From Orthonyx spaldingii (lineage: Eukaryota > Chordata > Aves > Passeriformes > Orthonychidae), in the NCBI GenBank assembly GCA_013397795.1, contig VZTJ01006079.1:124001-188000 (forward strand): a stretch of DNA of 64,000 nucleotides. Reading direction: 5' to 3'. This document shows, piece by piece, positions 49,801 to 63,019 of this stretch (positions are counted from its first letter, which is position 1; the number at the start of each line of letters is the position of its first letter). The notes beneath the pieces are model-generated. The model was not told where the DNA came from, ran no database searches, and saw nothing but the letters and a program-made list of their open reading frames with translations. The position numbers were made by a program, and so were the translations under genes.

Positions 49801-52800
49801 AGTCTCAAAAAAATTGAAAAGTTTATATTGACATGGAAGACAAGACACAGATACAGTTCTTTGTTTTAGTTTTTGTAACAGCTAGCTTCCTTAGACATCA
49901 GTTAAGGGAATTATTTAGCTAGTACTCTTGCACAGTATTTAGCATTTTATGTCTCTTCCACAGCTTTTCAATAGATTAGCAGGTAAGTTATTTAACATGA
50001 AAAAAAAGAAATTTAAGGAGAACAGTGAATCCTCACCTAGGTTATAATATCAGCTGTTCTTTCTTCAAAGGGAAGCTTTTTAAAATACCCATATAGTTTA
50101 GGACTGGGCCTGTGAATCTCAGTTTAGAAGCAGCTAATGCTTACTTTTTACAAAATATGCAATTTAAGTTGTCTACATTTTCAGATATTTCAGGAATTTT
50201 AAAATAAAACTTGATATATACTTGTTTTGAGGGAGGACTTTTAATATAACAAGTTTATTTTAAAATATGCTTTCCATCCATTCTTTAAATCTGGTCCTTC
50301 TATTTATTTATTGGATATTTTGGGGCATGCATATTTTAACTTAAGTTACTGACCCTTAGATGCTGAATTATAAAAGATATGTCGTAGCTAAACCCAGAGA
50401 TGTTCTAGAAATAAATACTTTAAAAAAGAGAAAAAACCCCAAACCAACAACAATAACAACATCACAAGAGACCAAGCAAAATCAAGCAGACATTCATGGG
50501 ACACCACAGGCTTGAAACTCAACAGGAACACAGTGAGGTTTCCTAGCCAAGGTCTTCCCATTTATACTGCTCTATGTGAAACATAATTTGGTGTTTGTAC
50601 ATTATTATAAGTCCTGTTGCCTTTTTTTTTCTTCTTTAAATTACATATAATAATCATGAACATAGCTAACAAAGCAAAAATGACAGACTTAAGTACGGTA
50701 TTTTATATAATGTGCAGTTTCATTTGGATGAGGGTGTCAGTGACAACAAATTAAGTAAATATTGGCCAACAACAGTCTTTCAGTTGAATATAAGTTGGCA
50801 CTGCCGTCACACCCATCTGTCCAGTCAGGCTGCGGGAACATTGATTATGTCCTGCTACAACCTTTTTTTAAAAATGTCAAATGTAATCCTTTTTTAGACT
50901 CAGAAAACAGCATTTTTTAATTCTATTTCAAAAAGAGAGAAAAATGCTTCATACATATACTGCAATATAAAGTAAATATTTTTCCAATTAGGAACAACTG
51001 TCCTTGGGTAGTTAATTATCGTTACAAGTCCATCAGTTAAGCTATGCTCGTCTGTGTACCAATGTTACCAGTAGAATATCTACTCTTAATTGTCCCTTTT
51101 TTTGCTAATTTAGAGAGATCTTTCAAGTACAATTCCAAACACTACCTTTCTTTTGAAATTCAAAATTAAACTGGTAGATACAGTTGGAAAATACTTTTAT
51201 CAAAAGGTAGTCAGAATAATGGATATACTTCTTCAGTAACCCAAGAGAAAGGTAGAGAGGCTGAAGCAGCAGCATATTTAACCAGAATTTTCTGTATTAA
51301 GGAAGGATGGTCTTTGTCAATGGGATGGCATCCAGAAAATACTCTGTCTGCCGGTTTTATTTCCACTTCTGAGAAAATGAGTTGATTCTAATCACTCAGG
51401 TTCTTCAAAAGTTTTTACATAAAGTAGAGGATAATACAGGCATACATTCATAGAAAAATAGGCTGTCTCAATACTGTCTTATCTGAAGTGTTATAACATC
51501 ATTTAACATTTGGCTTTTTGTTAAAGAGAATTACCATAATCCACTGTAAGATTTGTATTTATGAGAATGTTCAATAAATTTGAAAGGATACCTGCAGTGG
51601 AAATTATTACTTGAAGCACAAGTAATATATATACATAAAAAGACTGGCAATTTAAGCCGTTTCTTAAAAATTGTTCAATCTTTTTCTCTTTTGTATTGAA
51701 GAAACTTTGGTAGAAACTATAGCTTCTATATGTTATGGATTTAATGATAATGATACTAATAATGTGGTGTTCTACTCTGCTTGAATCTCATAATTAATTT
51801 GCCACACTTCTTTCACTGGAAGTTTGTTCTGTTCCTTATTATCTACAGAATTTCCCCACTACCATCAAGCACTTCCATTTCAAAGTTAATATTAAACAAG
51901 AAAATTAATATATATATGCATAAAGTTATTTCTCATGCATTTTAATAACAAAAAATTATAATAAAAAGATCAAAGTAGCTATACTAATACAAACTCTAGG
52001 CTCGTCCTGCATCTTAGTCCTTCTGGCAGTCTAGATGATTTTGTTGCAGAAGATCACTTCACACCAGTGCCACATTTAGCCTAGATGTATGTCATAGTAA
52101 AATGCACTGTAAAAAAACAACCTGTGAGTTGCCAAGATTTTTAAAAAGACACGTTGAATACAAGATACTGAATTCACTCTTCATCATTGAGTGCAACCCA
52201 TTCAGTAAAGTATGACCATGTAGCTGTGCAAGAGCAGCCCTGGCTATGACTTCCTTCTTTTTCAGGAGGGTATGTTACAACACAGGAACCAGGGCCAAAA
52301 ATGTTGTAAACTTCCAGTTAATTATAGTTTTGCCATTTTTCACTATACTGTTTTTTCCTTTAATCTTCTCCCTTTTTTTTCATTCCTAGTTAGTGAAATA
52401 CCCTGCTTTCAAGTGAGACTACAAGGGAATCTTTTTATTGGTTCAGTAATCAGTAACGAGTGGGTGAGACAGGTCAGAAATTGTTGTAGTATTTTCTCTC
52501 ACTTCTATTTTTGCTTCTTCATCTTTCTTTCTCTGCATAGTGTTTTTGTTTTTCCTTTTCATCATAGAAAGTGAAAAAAGTTTAAAGAAAATTAGACTTT
52601 ATAATCTACTTTTCCAAAGAGAGTTTTTGTACACCCACTGCTCTACAATATAAATGAGAAATTATTTTCCTGAATTTTCACTGCAGCCACTGAAATCCTT
52701 CCTGCAACATGAAAGTATGTTCCTTTATTTTGATTTTCAATCAGTTGTTTGTAGTTAGTAGTTAGTCCCTTTGCAGGTGGTCATACATTAAATCATTTTG

Positions 52801-55120
52801 TCTTTCAGTGATGCCAGATCTGTCTCCGTTTCTTCCATTGTTCTCAAAGTACTGACACTTTGCTTTCTGCAGTATTTCACAGACAAGAAAAGAGAGCACC
52901 ACAGGCCCATTATAGGAAACTGTGGTTCCTGGGAGGCAGATGGAATAAAGGAGAAAAACTTACAAAAAACATAGGTCAAGCTCTGTACAAGAGACTGTCC
53001 CTCTTTCTAACATGATTTTACTTTTCTGTAAAACAAATTGGTTAATTAGGACTATCCTCTCTTAAAATTATGCTCTATCACCACAGGATTTTTTCTTAAT
53101 GGAGCTCCTGGACATCTGTATCAGATGTGTTCAGCTGTAGTTTTCCCCTTTAATTGAAACTAGACTAAAATGAAGTAAAAAGCATGTTGAAGTTACTGCT
53201 TCCTTTCTGCTTTCTGTTTCTCTGTGATAGTTATCAAAATGTGCAGAATTACTTTCTTCTCCCTAATCTTTATTCTCACACAATGTCACTAATGTGTCAA
53301 TACTCAGAGCCATCTACGTTGTTCAACCAGCAGAAAGAATCTCTGATGCCCATGAACTTAAGTGTGGGGTAGCAGCTCTCCTTTGACAATACAAATCCAG
53401 TCCCATTAGTTGTTGTGGTCTTTTGATTATGGTTTGTTTTTTTTTTTCCCTGGAGTAGGTGTAGAAAAGAAAATATCATGACTAGGCTGTCATGGCTCCA
53501 ACATCAAACAAAACTCCCCAATTTTCAACCGAGTAATGAATGTCACATTGGTAGGGATTTGCAAAACCAGGAGAACAACATAAGCCAGGATTTAGTCCCA
53601 CTACTCAGTCCTAACTATTTACTTGAATCACTGGCATCATAGCAATAACTGATGACCAACTTGGTTTCTAGAACACTGAAATTTTAAAGTCTTACAGGAG
53701 ATTAGTAAAAGTTGCATGAGACAGGCTTTGTTCCTGTCAATAGAATTTCATGCAGTGCTAATTCAGTATAGGAGAGCTCACCTGTTGTTTTCAGAATGCT
53801 AAAAACATACGGAGAGTTTTGAAAAACAACAAGAAAAATAAAGTTCATAAACATACACTGCACCATTTTGTTTAATTCAACCTAGTAAGCGTACTAAATA
53901 GCTAGAATCAAACTAATTACCCAGCTTAATTTAAGAAAGGAGAAATTATTGTAATTCAGAAAGACTGAACCAGATGATAACTTCTGGATAAGACTAGACA
54001 GCACCAAACACAAACAACCATTTAATCCCAACTGCACCCTGAGACAATTACAAACCCTTTGAGTATCTGTACTGTGAATGATATTTTATCAAAGCTTGTG
54101 TCCTGGTTTCCTCCAGTACTACTGTTTGTTTTTCAATAAAAACATCTTGATTTTTGACATCCTGATCATTGTGTATGCAGTCCAAAGAAAGGTTCCTCTT
54201 GGTTTTTTGTCCCTATCATGCAATAATTCAGTATGTGACCTATGAAAACCTACAGTTTCTATTTCTGATCTTTCATTTCTTATATGCTTTCTAAGTAACA
54301 TCTAAAACTTCATCCATCTTTATTCTTGGGTTTTTGTTTTTGCCCTTTCTACCGGGAAAATGTGTCCTGTTTTCACTTTGAAAAGACTGTCACCATTCAA
54401 AAGTTCCTGCCAGTTTTAGAGAATACCAGAAGATTTAGAGATATTCCTGCTCGGTACTGCACATTTGTCCATAGGACACCATAGGTTTTTCTTGTAGATA
54501 TGTTTTTGCTAACGGCTAACAACCTCTACCTTTTTTAAAACTTTATTTTCTGACTGTTTCATTTAGGTCTTCCTTGCCACCATTTTACCTGTGATTACTT
54601 TGCTTTATTTCTCATTCATATTACTGTTGCACTATATGCTTGATTATAGTTTGTCAACTCAATATTTCTTCTACAGCTGTGGTCTTTAATGGTCAAATTG
54701 CTGTAGTGTGTTCATGTGTCAAGTCTTTCTGATTTCTATTGTTTCTTCTAAATCATTTTAACTCCTTAATTTTAGCTTGAACCATAACCAGCTCAAAACA
54801 TTTGTAGACAGCTGGGAAAGTTTTAGTTCAATAATTTACAGTATTTTCTATTATACATAAAGAATTTCTACTTCCCTTAAGCCACCTTTTCATATTCTTT
54901 TTTCCTGGAAATTACTATGGATACCCATTAATATTCAGTCATCAGGGGTTTGCTCTTGCCTGGACCCTGCCTTCCCCATATTTCCCATGGCAGGTACACA
55001 CACATGCATGGTGAATTTCAGTAACATCAACTTTGAAAGAAAAAGTATTTGTGATTTTCTTATTTAAGTCAGACTTTTCCTTACAGCAATTCACTTTTTA
55101 TCTTTCATCTTAGTTTTCAG
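49801..55120. other. Unique AT-rich DNA
   Basis: No gene or repeat family recognised; only simple AT- and T-rich sequence. Confidence 0.45.
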
Positions 55121-55324
55121 GTCAAAGAAAGAGGAATAGCTATTCCTTCTTGATGCTTGTCATGGAGCACTGAGGTCTGGCTCCTCTGCCCCATCAGGGA
55201 CACGCAGATCCAGAGGGTTGGGGGTGGGCTGGATGGCCTGGCCAGGGGTGCTATCCTAAGATCTACCTGGAAATCTCTGTGGCACATAGCTCACAAAAGA
55301 TTGCCTTTTCTTCAAGGGCAGATG
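55121..55324 (+). ncRNA. Candidate non-coding exon with strong splice sites
   Basis: Preceded by a long pyrimidine-rich acceptor (CTTTCATCTTAGTTTTCAG, AG at 55119-55120) and followed by a near-ideal donor (CAGATG/GTGAGT, GT at 55325). The 204-bp interior is GC-rich and unlike its flanks, and has stops in all three forward frames, so if spliced it would be a lncRNA or UTR exon. No partner exon was identified. Confidence 0.2.
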
Positions 55325-57117
55325 GTGAGTTCTCATAAACTGAGTGAAGAACTCAGAATTAGCCATAACCAAAACATTATCTCAGTATAGGACTCACATC
55401 CATCTAATCAGCTCTGCTTGAACAACCAGCTGCTGGCAGCCTCCTGGTGATGCATATTGCAGGAGAAACCTGGGCACAACAGACTCTGGCCTTTCCACAC
55501 ATGGAGTTCACATACACAGGAAAGCTGTGGAAGTGTCATGCACACAGTAACCATACACTGATATTTTGTATAATTTTACGACACACTTCAGCAACTACTA
55601 CTTTTTTTTTGTTTAAGGGTAAGGTTTCCAAAAGCAACTAATACTGTACCCAAGTCTGGGGCATTTATTGACCTATGCCACTTAATTGTCTTAGAAATCC
55701 ACTCCTAAGAACTTCATGGCTTCTCTCAATGTTTACAATTCTTAATTATTTATCTTTTTTAATTATTATTTTATTTTGTATTTTGAATAGATTGAAAAGT
55801 TCAGCCAATGTTGTATAGCAAAAAACACACAAAGAAGATTTTCCTGGTGGAAACATTTAGACAGCGAACACACCAAAAAGGTAAATTTACACTAGAGACC
55901 AGAAGAGAAGCTAACCTGAGGAACAAGCCTACATATGTTTCATATATGTACATTACAACATCTCTGTAACTGGTATAAATTTCTGTATCTCCAAGAACAT
56001 CAACTTAGATGGGCTAATTTATATCAGTAGATAAGCTGGCCCATCTGACATCTGCTTCTACTCCTCTCATCATATACAAAAAGGGAAATGCTACAACAAT
56101 GTCTACTGAAGTTTCACAATTGTTCTGATTGGAATTTTGAGCCCTTTGCTTGCTCAGCAGTCTTTCTACTGTCTCCCATTTGCCAGAGCTGAGAGTAGGG
56201 TGTTATGGGTGCATTTTGTAGTGCTCAAGCAAAGTTACTGAAATTCGTGGAACTGTTTTCATTAGGCAACCAAATTGTGCTCCCTTATGTATAGAATATA
56301 TAAATATATAATATTGGATTTTTTCTTAATCTTTTAAAATTACATATTTTAATTAACAGGTAATTAATAATCAGTAATCATTCAGTAACTCAAAAACTTA
56401 TGCTCCTTTTTAAGGCATACCTAATTAGAAACAATAATGGTATAATCTAAAGCATTCTATAATCTAAATTACCCCCAACAGAGCTCATTACCTTAGAAAT
56501 ACAAGTGTCTTACTAGAAAAGATACTCCATCCCAAGAGTCCTTTTAACGGTGCTCAAGGTTTTTACCTAACTTTGTCAGGCCCTCAAACACAGAATGTTA
56601 AGAAGCACATTGAAACTATTTTGTACTGAAAGCTACCTTTTCTCGGGACTGTTGCTTCTACAGTGTCATTGGTTTATTGTGAAATGTAGTTAGAACATTT
56701 GTAAATTGTTCCCCAATGCAATGGGACATATGTAGGGGAGGCACTGTGCATGCATCTCACAAATTCATTCAAGCTAGAGTCTTTGTGACTTTCTTATCAA
56801 GTAATAGAGACAAACAAGCATAAAAGTACATGGTACAATGACATGGGTTGGCATACATATCTATGATATATAGCTTTCCTAGTTTACTGTGCAATTTTTT
56901 TTCTCAGCGTATTATAGCCCTCTGAGTAACAACAAACCCTATTCCCAAAATATACATTATCTACATGATCTTCTGTACATGCCCTTTATATTTATTTTCT
57001 TAATAACTTTACTGCTTTTACTTCTTTTTCATATATATCCTGTCTAGGTCTATACACGCAAGTTACTTTCTAAAATATAAAAAAGGAGAAAAAAGTTTCT
57101 GCTGACCTAGAAAAGCA
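55325..57117. other. Unique AT-rich DNA
   Basis: No gene recognised. Confidence 0.45.
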
Positions 57118-57411
57118 TTTATTTTCTTTTCCAAGAAAGAGTACACTGTCTCACTTCGGTTGCAGCTTTATGTGAAGAGACAGCAGTGGGAGGAGAGACG
57201 TGTTCTTGAAACATCTGCACAATCTTGATGGTCGTGCTTAAGATAGTACTTAACAGATCTTTATTACATGTTTTCTGTGAACTAGATATCTGTCTTACAA
57301 CAGAGGACTTCAGACTTGTCAGATTTGAAACAGCTCCCCTGAAAATTTCGGCTTGAATCAGCGTTTTCCTCAAGGCATTGTTGGAAGTCGTTGGACTAGT
57401 TATTTATGTTT
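57118..57411 (-). CDS. Candidate 3'-terminal coding fragment, unknown
   Basis: An open frame on the minus strand runs from just after a stop near 57411 to a stop at 57119-57121; the first ATG is at 57373, giving 84 codons. The peptide is hydrophilic, Ser/Thr-rich and ends in SWKRK. The segment has about six CpGs in 250 bp, well above the surrounding DNA. AATAAA (57118-57123 on the minus strand) overlaps the stop codon, which would suit a terminal exon with a very short 3' UTR. Upstream acceptors are poor. It could be a terminal exon, a retrocopy fragment or chance. No family recognised. Confidence 0.2.
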
Positions 57412-57872
57412 TTGCTTTGATTTGTTACATAGATGCCCCAAATAAGATGTATGCACACAAAATCACATATTTCCAAGGAACACTTCTGATGAAATTATCC
57501 TCAAACTTACACGAATGATTAATCATTTTGGATATATTTTACTCATTTGATTGAGGAAGGAAAGAGTACAATGGAAGCTGGTAGTTTTATAGAGTTTTGC
57601 TGATTTTCTTATTTACTTCTCTCTTTTTCTGAGAAATTTAAAATAAAGTATGGTGTCTGGCTATATATCTGCCCATATATGATTTTAGTGGCTTCAATGT
57701 ACTAGGGGTAATACTATATGACAAGCTAAAAAGCTTCCTTTCCCTTGAGGACAGGGAAAATGCTTTCAGCCCTCAGCTTTTAATGTGTTTTAACCCATCT
57801 TCTCACAACATACTCATAACTCATTAATTTTCAAAATTTTACTTGTGTGGCTTTTTATATTAATAATTTAAA
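57412..57872. other. Unique AT-rich DNA between two candidate reading frames
   Basis: No promoter or CpG island is visible between the divergent candidates on either side. Confidence 0.35.
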
Positions 57873-60320
57873 ATGCAGGAGCAGATATGTTTATTGCAAG
57901 CACTTTCTCATATCTCCAGATGGGCCATTCTCTCCACAAGTGTTAAAATCCTACCTGTTGTGAAAGGTGATCCAGATGAGAGAGGCAGATCAGCACGGCA
58001 ATATATGATTTTTGTGCAGTGTGTAGTCATTATAACATACTTACACGTTAATCTTTCCTAACAGTGTTGCTTTGACAAAATCACAGGGCACTTAACTACT
58101 GTATACATGAGGTCAGAGCTCACTCAATTTCTTCATAATCTCAAATCAAAAAGTGTTTCGTTTCAAGGTCACTATTTTGAACCAATGCTATCAGCCCATA
58201 GTGAAACAGCATGCTGCTAAAGTTAAACAGATTAAAATAACTTCCCAGAACAACAATTTGAACCTCTCTAAGCTCCTACTTTTTCATAAAGCAAAGATAT
58301 TCCAACTTTAAAGTTGTACTGGGTTTCGCCTCTAGTGTTTCACTATGAAGGTTGTCCCATAATAGGATGGGTCTGATGATTACAAGAACTTTTAATTTCC
58401 ATTATTAACATTTATTCATTACAAAATTCTGGTTTTAGATGAAATTTTCACATTCTGGCATTTATCTCCATGTGTTTATAATTAGAATATTTTTTCTAAG
58501 CTTACAATTTGCTAGCATGACTAACTACATAAAATTCCACAAATTTTGCCTTTAAATCTTCTCAATTTTCCTAATTGGCCTAACTTGCTTTCTATAGAAT
58601 TTTTACAAGTGTTTCTTATTTTTGGAGCATGCATATACTGTTGCACAGAACAGGATTTATAGAATAAGATTTCTTTTGCTGCTTTTGTTGACTTAGTGCT
58701 TCATATTTACTGGTTGCACTGGTGCTTCATGTTTACTCAAAAGGCATCAGCTTGATCTTCCTCCTCCATAACATGTTTAACAAGATGTGTCAAAGTTTTA
58801 TATTGCCTAATCTTATATTTATATTCCATTTCTAGCTCAAATGTTTCTACAAATGCACATGCAGGCACTTTAAAAATGGTTTTGTGTTTTGAAAGAAGTG
58901 ATAATTTCTAAAGCATTCATTTCTTCGGTATATGGCTATAATACGGAATCACTCATCTGTCAGTTTAAAAGAAAAAGTTATGAAAATGAAAGATTAAAAA
59001 TAAATATAGTAAAAAATTGTGCTATAATACAAACAAATTTCCATAATGTTAGCACATCATACAAAAGACAACTATTTGTTAAAATTACTACTTATATAGG
59101 TTAAGCATTAGGATATCAAAGTCAATATAAGTATGAAGTCATCACAACATTTTTTCTTTTATTCCTTTGGGCTTTATACACTATTTAAACCATGCAGCAA
59201 ATACAGATTTCTCATCTGTTCTTATATCTAGGAAGTGTAGAAAGAATCAGAAGACTTTGTCTTTACGTGTGAAAGCCCACCTAACTTTCAATGTATCTGA
59301 AACTTCTAATAAAGGGATACCTTGAAAAAGAGTAATAAGACATTTATTTCAGGAGCAGAAAGAATGAAAGCATTTGGATTCTGCTGTACAAAGTGTATTT
59401 TTAAATTCATGAAAAATAGTTAATATATATGGTACATTTTAAAGAACCATCTTTAATATTTATTAAGGTGAAAATTATCATAGTTTGCTAGCTTAAGTTA
59501 GTAACATCCCATGCTTGTATAAAGTACACAGTCAACTAAAATATTCAAGAGTCTACCCTCACCTACATTACTGAATGTATAGAGTGTGTGCTTCACTATC
59601 GTCTTTCCTGCTCTTGCAGTAACTCAACAGTGTGATACAGAGTATAACTTCATTGGTTTTCAGTGCAGTTTGAAAGAGAAAAAAGTTCTTCAAAATTGGT
59701 TCTATATTAAAAAGTATTATTATTTGTAGTGACTCTGAATTGCTGTTCAGGACTCTGTTGATCCCGACAGATGGATTAGATCAGAGCAAAAGGATTTATT
59801 GAAGAACTCAATCAGAGCAATAGACAAAGCAGACCATTGGGGCAGTTCCATGAATGGAGTAAAAAATTTTTTAAAAGGAAGCAGCCACAAGAGAATGAGG
59901 GAATCTGTTGCAGAAGCAATGCTAAAGAGCATTTTAAACACGTACCACTTGCTGTCTCTTATTTTATTTGCATCCTAATAATTCAGTGTTGATGTTTCTC
60001 CAAGGGATAAACAATCTTTGAGAACTAATAAAAATTTCTAGTGGTTTCTGCCAGATTACAAGGAAAATGGTATATCAATAGTATAACTTATAGCTTTACA
60101 ATAAAATGTGAGGATTAGCATGTCCAATGCAAATGGAATTTTTCCAAAGTGGTTTAAACAACTAGATATACTAAATATGTTTGTAGAAATCAGTTTTGAA
60201 AACTCAGAGATTGTAGCACCCCAAAATTTTTCTTTTTCTTTCTTTTCCTGCAGTGACTTTTGTAAACATACAGAAGGCTCCAACCTATTATCTGGAGTAG
60301 GAAGGCTTAAAGAATTGTAA
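57873..60320 (+). CDS. Candidate four-exon gene, 128 codons, unknown function
   Basis: Exons 57873-57966 (ATG with A at -3), 59232-59266, 59751-59941 and 60254-60320 (TAA) can be joined by GT-AG introns with all phases agreeing. Intron 1 starts GTGATC and ends TTCTTATATCTAG; intron 2 starts GTGTGA and ends TTGCTGTTCAG; intron 3 starts GTACCA and ends TTTCTTTTCCTGCAG, a very strong acceptor. The third exon (63 codons) looks most coding-like: hydrophilic, with RSEQKDLLKNSIRAIDKADH then VKNFLKGSSHKRM, probably helical. No signal peptide, membrane span or known domain is seen. The middle donors are weak and exons were chosen with some freedom, so chance is possible. Confidence 0.25.
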
Positions 60321-62558
60321 AAATTCCAACTGTGTCCAACTGTGCTTCAACATATTTCTCGGTTTCTTTATTATTCAGAATAGCAAATTAACAAATTCTT
60401 ATTTTCAGAAATGCAAAATAATAGCTGCTCTTTGTGGGTGCTCCATTTAGCAACAGATTCAGAGGCCAGAGTTTCCATCACCATAACTACTGAAGTATTT
60501 TCTTGGTGACCAAGATATTCAAAAGACTTGATTTAAGCTTACCTTGTACTTGGAAAATACTTTCCCTTCTAGCCAGCTATCAAGATGCAGTGTGTAACAT
60601 TATTACAGTAAATTTGTTTGGAAAAGATGCTGGTTCCTTCACAGCTTAAGTTTTGAATTATTGTTTAATTTAGTTTTGTTTTTTTTAATTGGGTTTTACG
60701 CTGATACTTTCTAGCACAGTAAAAAGAGAAGGAAAATAGAGGAGGAAAAAGCGCAAATTTTGGATCTTGCCTTCCCTTATAGCTCATTAACCTACAAGGT
60801 AGTGCTCAAAGTAAATTACATAAATATGAAAAATGGTCTTTTCTCATTGTTTTATTAAAGGAGCCTTCAGTACTACTAACTAAAGTCATTTAAAAACATT
60901 ATGAAACTTCCTCATTCTTGCCTTGAGGATTCAGTTTATTCCTCTCTTTTGCAGAACAAATGAGAAATCATTTAATTGACCTCAGACATGTTTTATTGCC
61001 AAAAATCCTCTGTTCACTATTGAAGATTCATGGGGCACTTACATTTCCTTAGGAAAGACTAGCAATTTTAAAGAAAAGAAGAAAGATTTTCAAATATGCA
61101 AAAGTTTAATAGCAGGCTAATAAAGTTAAAAGCCATCATTCTTCCTCCTAATATCCCTGAATTGCTCTTTGGTGGTGCTGTGTCTGCAATCTACAACATC
61201 AGTTAACAATGTATTATTTTTATTGTTTCTGAGGCACTTCTGATCAATAGAAAGAAAGCAATATACATATGGGTTGCCTGTTGCTCAATCATGCAACAAA
61301 TGAATTATACAATGTAGTCTTTTACGTATTGTTTTTTAACAAATGAAAAAAGTGCACAAATGAAACAAAGGACATCAAATATAAAAACTCTGCAGCAGCA
61401 CAATCTCACTTTATATTTTCTTAGTTGCTTTACTAAAAACAACAGAAAAACCCTCTGTCCAGCTATTTTTCATGTTAGTAAGGACATTAAAAAAAAAAAA
61501 TGATATATGAGAAATAAAAGTTAAAACTAGAAAGATGTAAAACTGACATTTAAAGAGGTAGCTCTACCCATTCATAGACACTTCAGGGATTAAAACCTCC
61601 TGCTTTGTGGTCTCTGTGTAATTTTTGCTGCAAGTATTCTTGTTTGCTCACAGCTACTGTAACTTTTCATAAATGAGTCTGCTCTCTGTCACACTTGCTT
61701 TCGTCTCATCTGAAGATACACTTTTCCCACCCCCCAAAAAATTGATCTTTCTCAATGTTAATTCTTTTTCTGCTTGCTAAAAACTATTTTTAATTGCTCT
61801 TTTCCTTCTGGACACCTTGTTCATTTGAATTGCCTCTAACAGCTTTTTTTCTATATGTGGCAAATTTTGTAAAATACAAGTTTATGTAGAGCCTGACACA
61901 TTGGCAGAGCTGTAATTAAAATATAAGACACTAGTGGTCACAAACACATCACAAAGAAACAAAAAGTATGCAGTTACACATGGAAGCATGTATGTGCATT
62001 TACATAACTGAATGTAAGTACAAAAAAAGTATGAAACTATATAACATTTGTTTAATTCTAATTTTCTTCCTTGCAATCATTGTCCACCATATTCTTCCCA
62101 TTGCCTTATTTTAAAAATTATCAAGGTAGAATGGTTATATTTTCCCTCCATAAGAAAATAATGTTTGCATTCTCTCTCAACTTTCTAAATATTCTCTGAG
62201 GAGCTTAATACTCTAAAGAAGTTGACGAGTTTTTGCTCAACCTTCCACAGAAAAAATAAGTGAGCTCATGAAGGGGGCAGAGGCTTTCTTTTCACTGCTT
62301 TTGACAGGAAAAGAAGCACATCTTTGAACGCTGAGTCTCCAGTCTTTCTGTTTGAACAATGTCTATCACTACAGAAGTCAGCTATGAGACTGCCAGCATA
62401 AAAGAAAGCTGTGAGGGTCAGTCAGGCACAACTCCAAAAGTTATATTGAAGCACAGCCTTGTGACAGATAAATAGAAGAATGCTTTAGCACTGAAGAGCT
62501 AAATAATAATCTAGCTATTGGCATTGCCTTAGTAAATGGAAAAAGGAATCATCTTTCA
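60321..62558. other. Unique AT-rich DNA
   Basis: An AATAAA lies near 61120, far from the candidate stop at 60320. A 39-codon ATG frame near 62359-62487 is too short to support. Confidence 0.4.
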
Positions 62559-63019
62559 GGAGGGACACTGAGGTGCTGGAGTGGGTCCAGAGAAGGGCAA
62601 TGAAGCTGGTGGAGGGTCTGGAGTACATCTGATGAGGATCAGCTGAGGGAGCTGAGGTTGTTTAGCTTGGAGAAAAGGGGGCTCAGGAGTGACCTTATTG
62701 CTCTCTACAACCACCTGAAAGGAGGTCGGGGTCAGCCTCTTCTCCCAGGCAACCAGTGACAGGACAAGAAGACACAGCCTTAAGCTGTGGCAGGGGAGGT
62801 TTAGGTTGGACATCAGGAAGAATTTCTTCCCAGAAAGGTTGACTGGGCATTGGAATGGATTGCCGTGGCAGGTGTAAGTGTCACCATTCATGAAAGTGTC
62901 TAAGGAAAGACTGGATATGGCACTTAGTGCCATGGTCTACTTGACAAAGTGGTGTTTGGTCGTAGGCTGGACTTGATGATCTCAGAGGTCTCTTCCAACG
63001 TAATTGATTCTGTAATTCT
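62559..63019 (+). repeat. CR1 LINE 3' fragment
   Basis: Plus-strand ORF2 end with GGAGTGGGTCCAGAGAAGGG, GCTTGGAGAAAAGGGGGCTC and ATCAGGAAGAATTTCTTCCC, then the 3' tail TTGATGATCTCAGAGGTCTC to TGATTCTGTAATTCT. GC-rich and comparatively little diverged. The 125-codon minus frame at 62556-62933 is antisense to this LINE. Confidence 0.92.

Noticed and set aside
62556..62933. 125-codon minus-strand open frame
   Set aside because: It is antisense to a well-preserved CR1 3' end.
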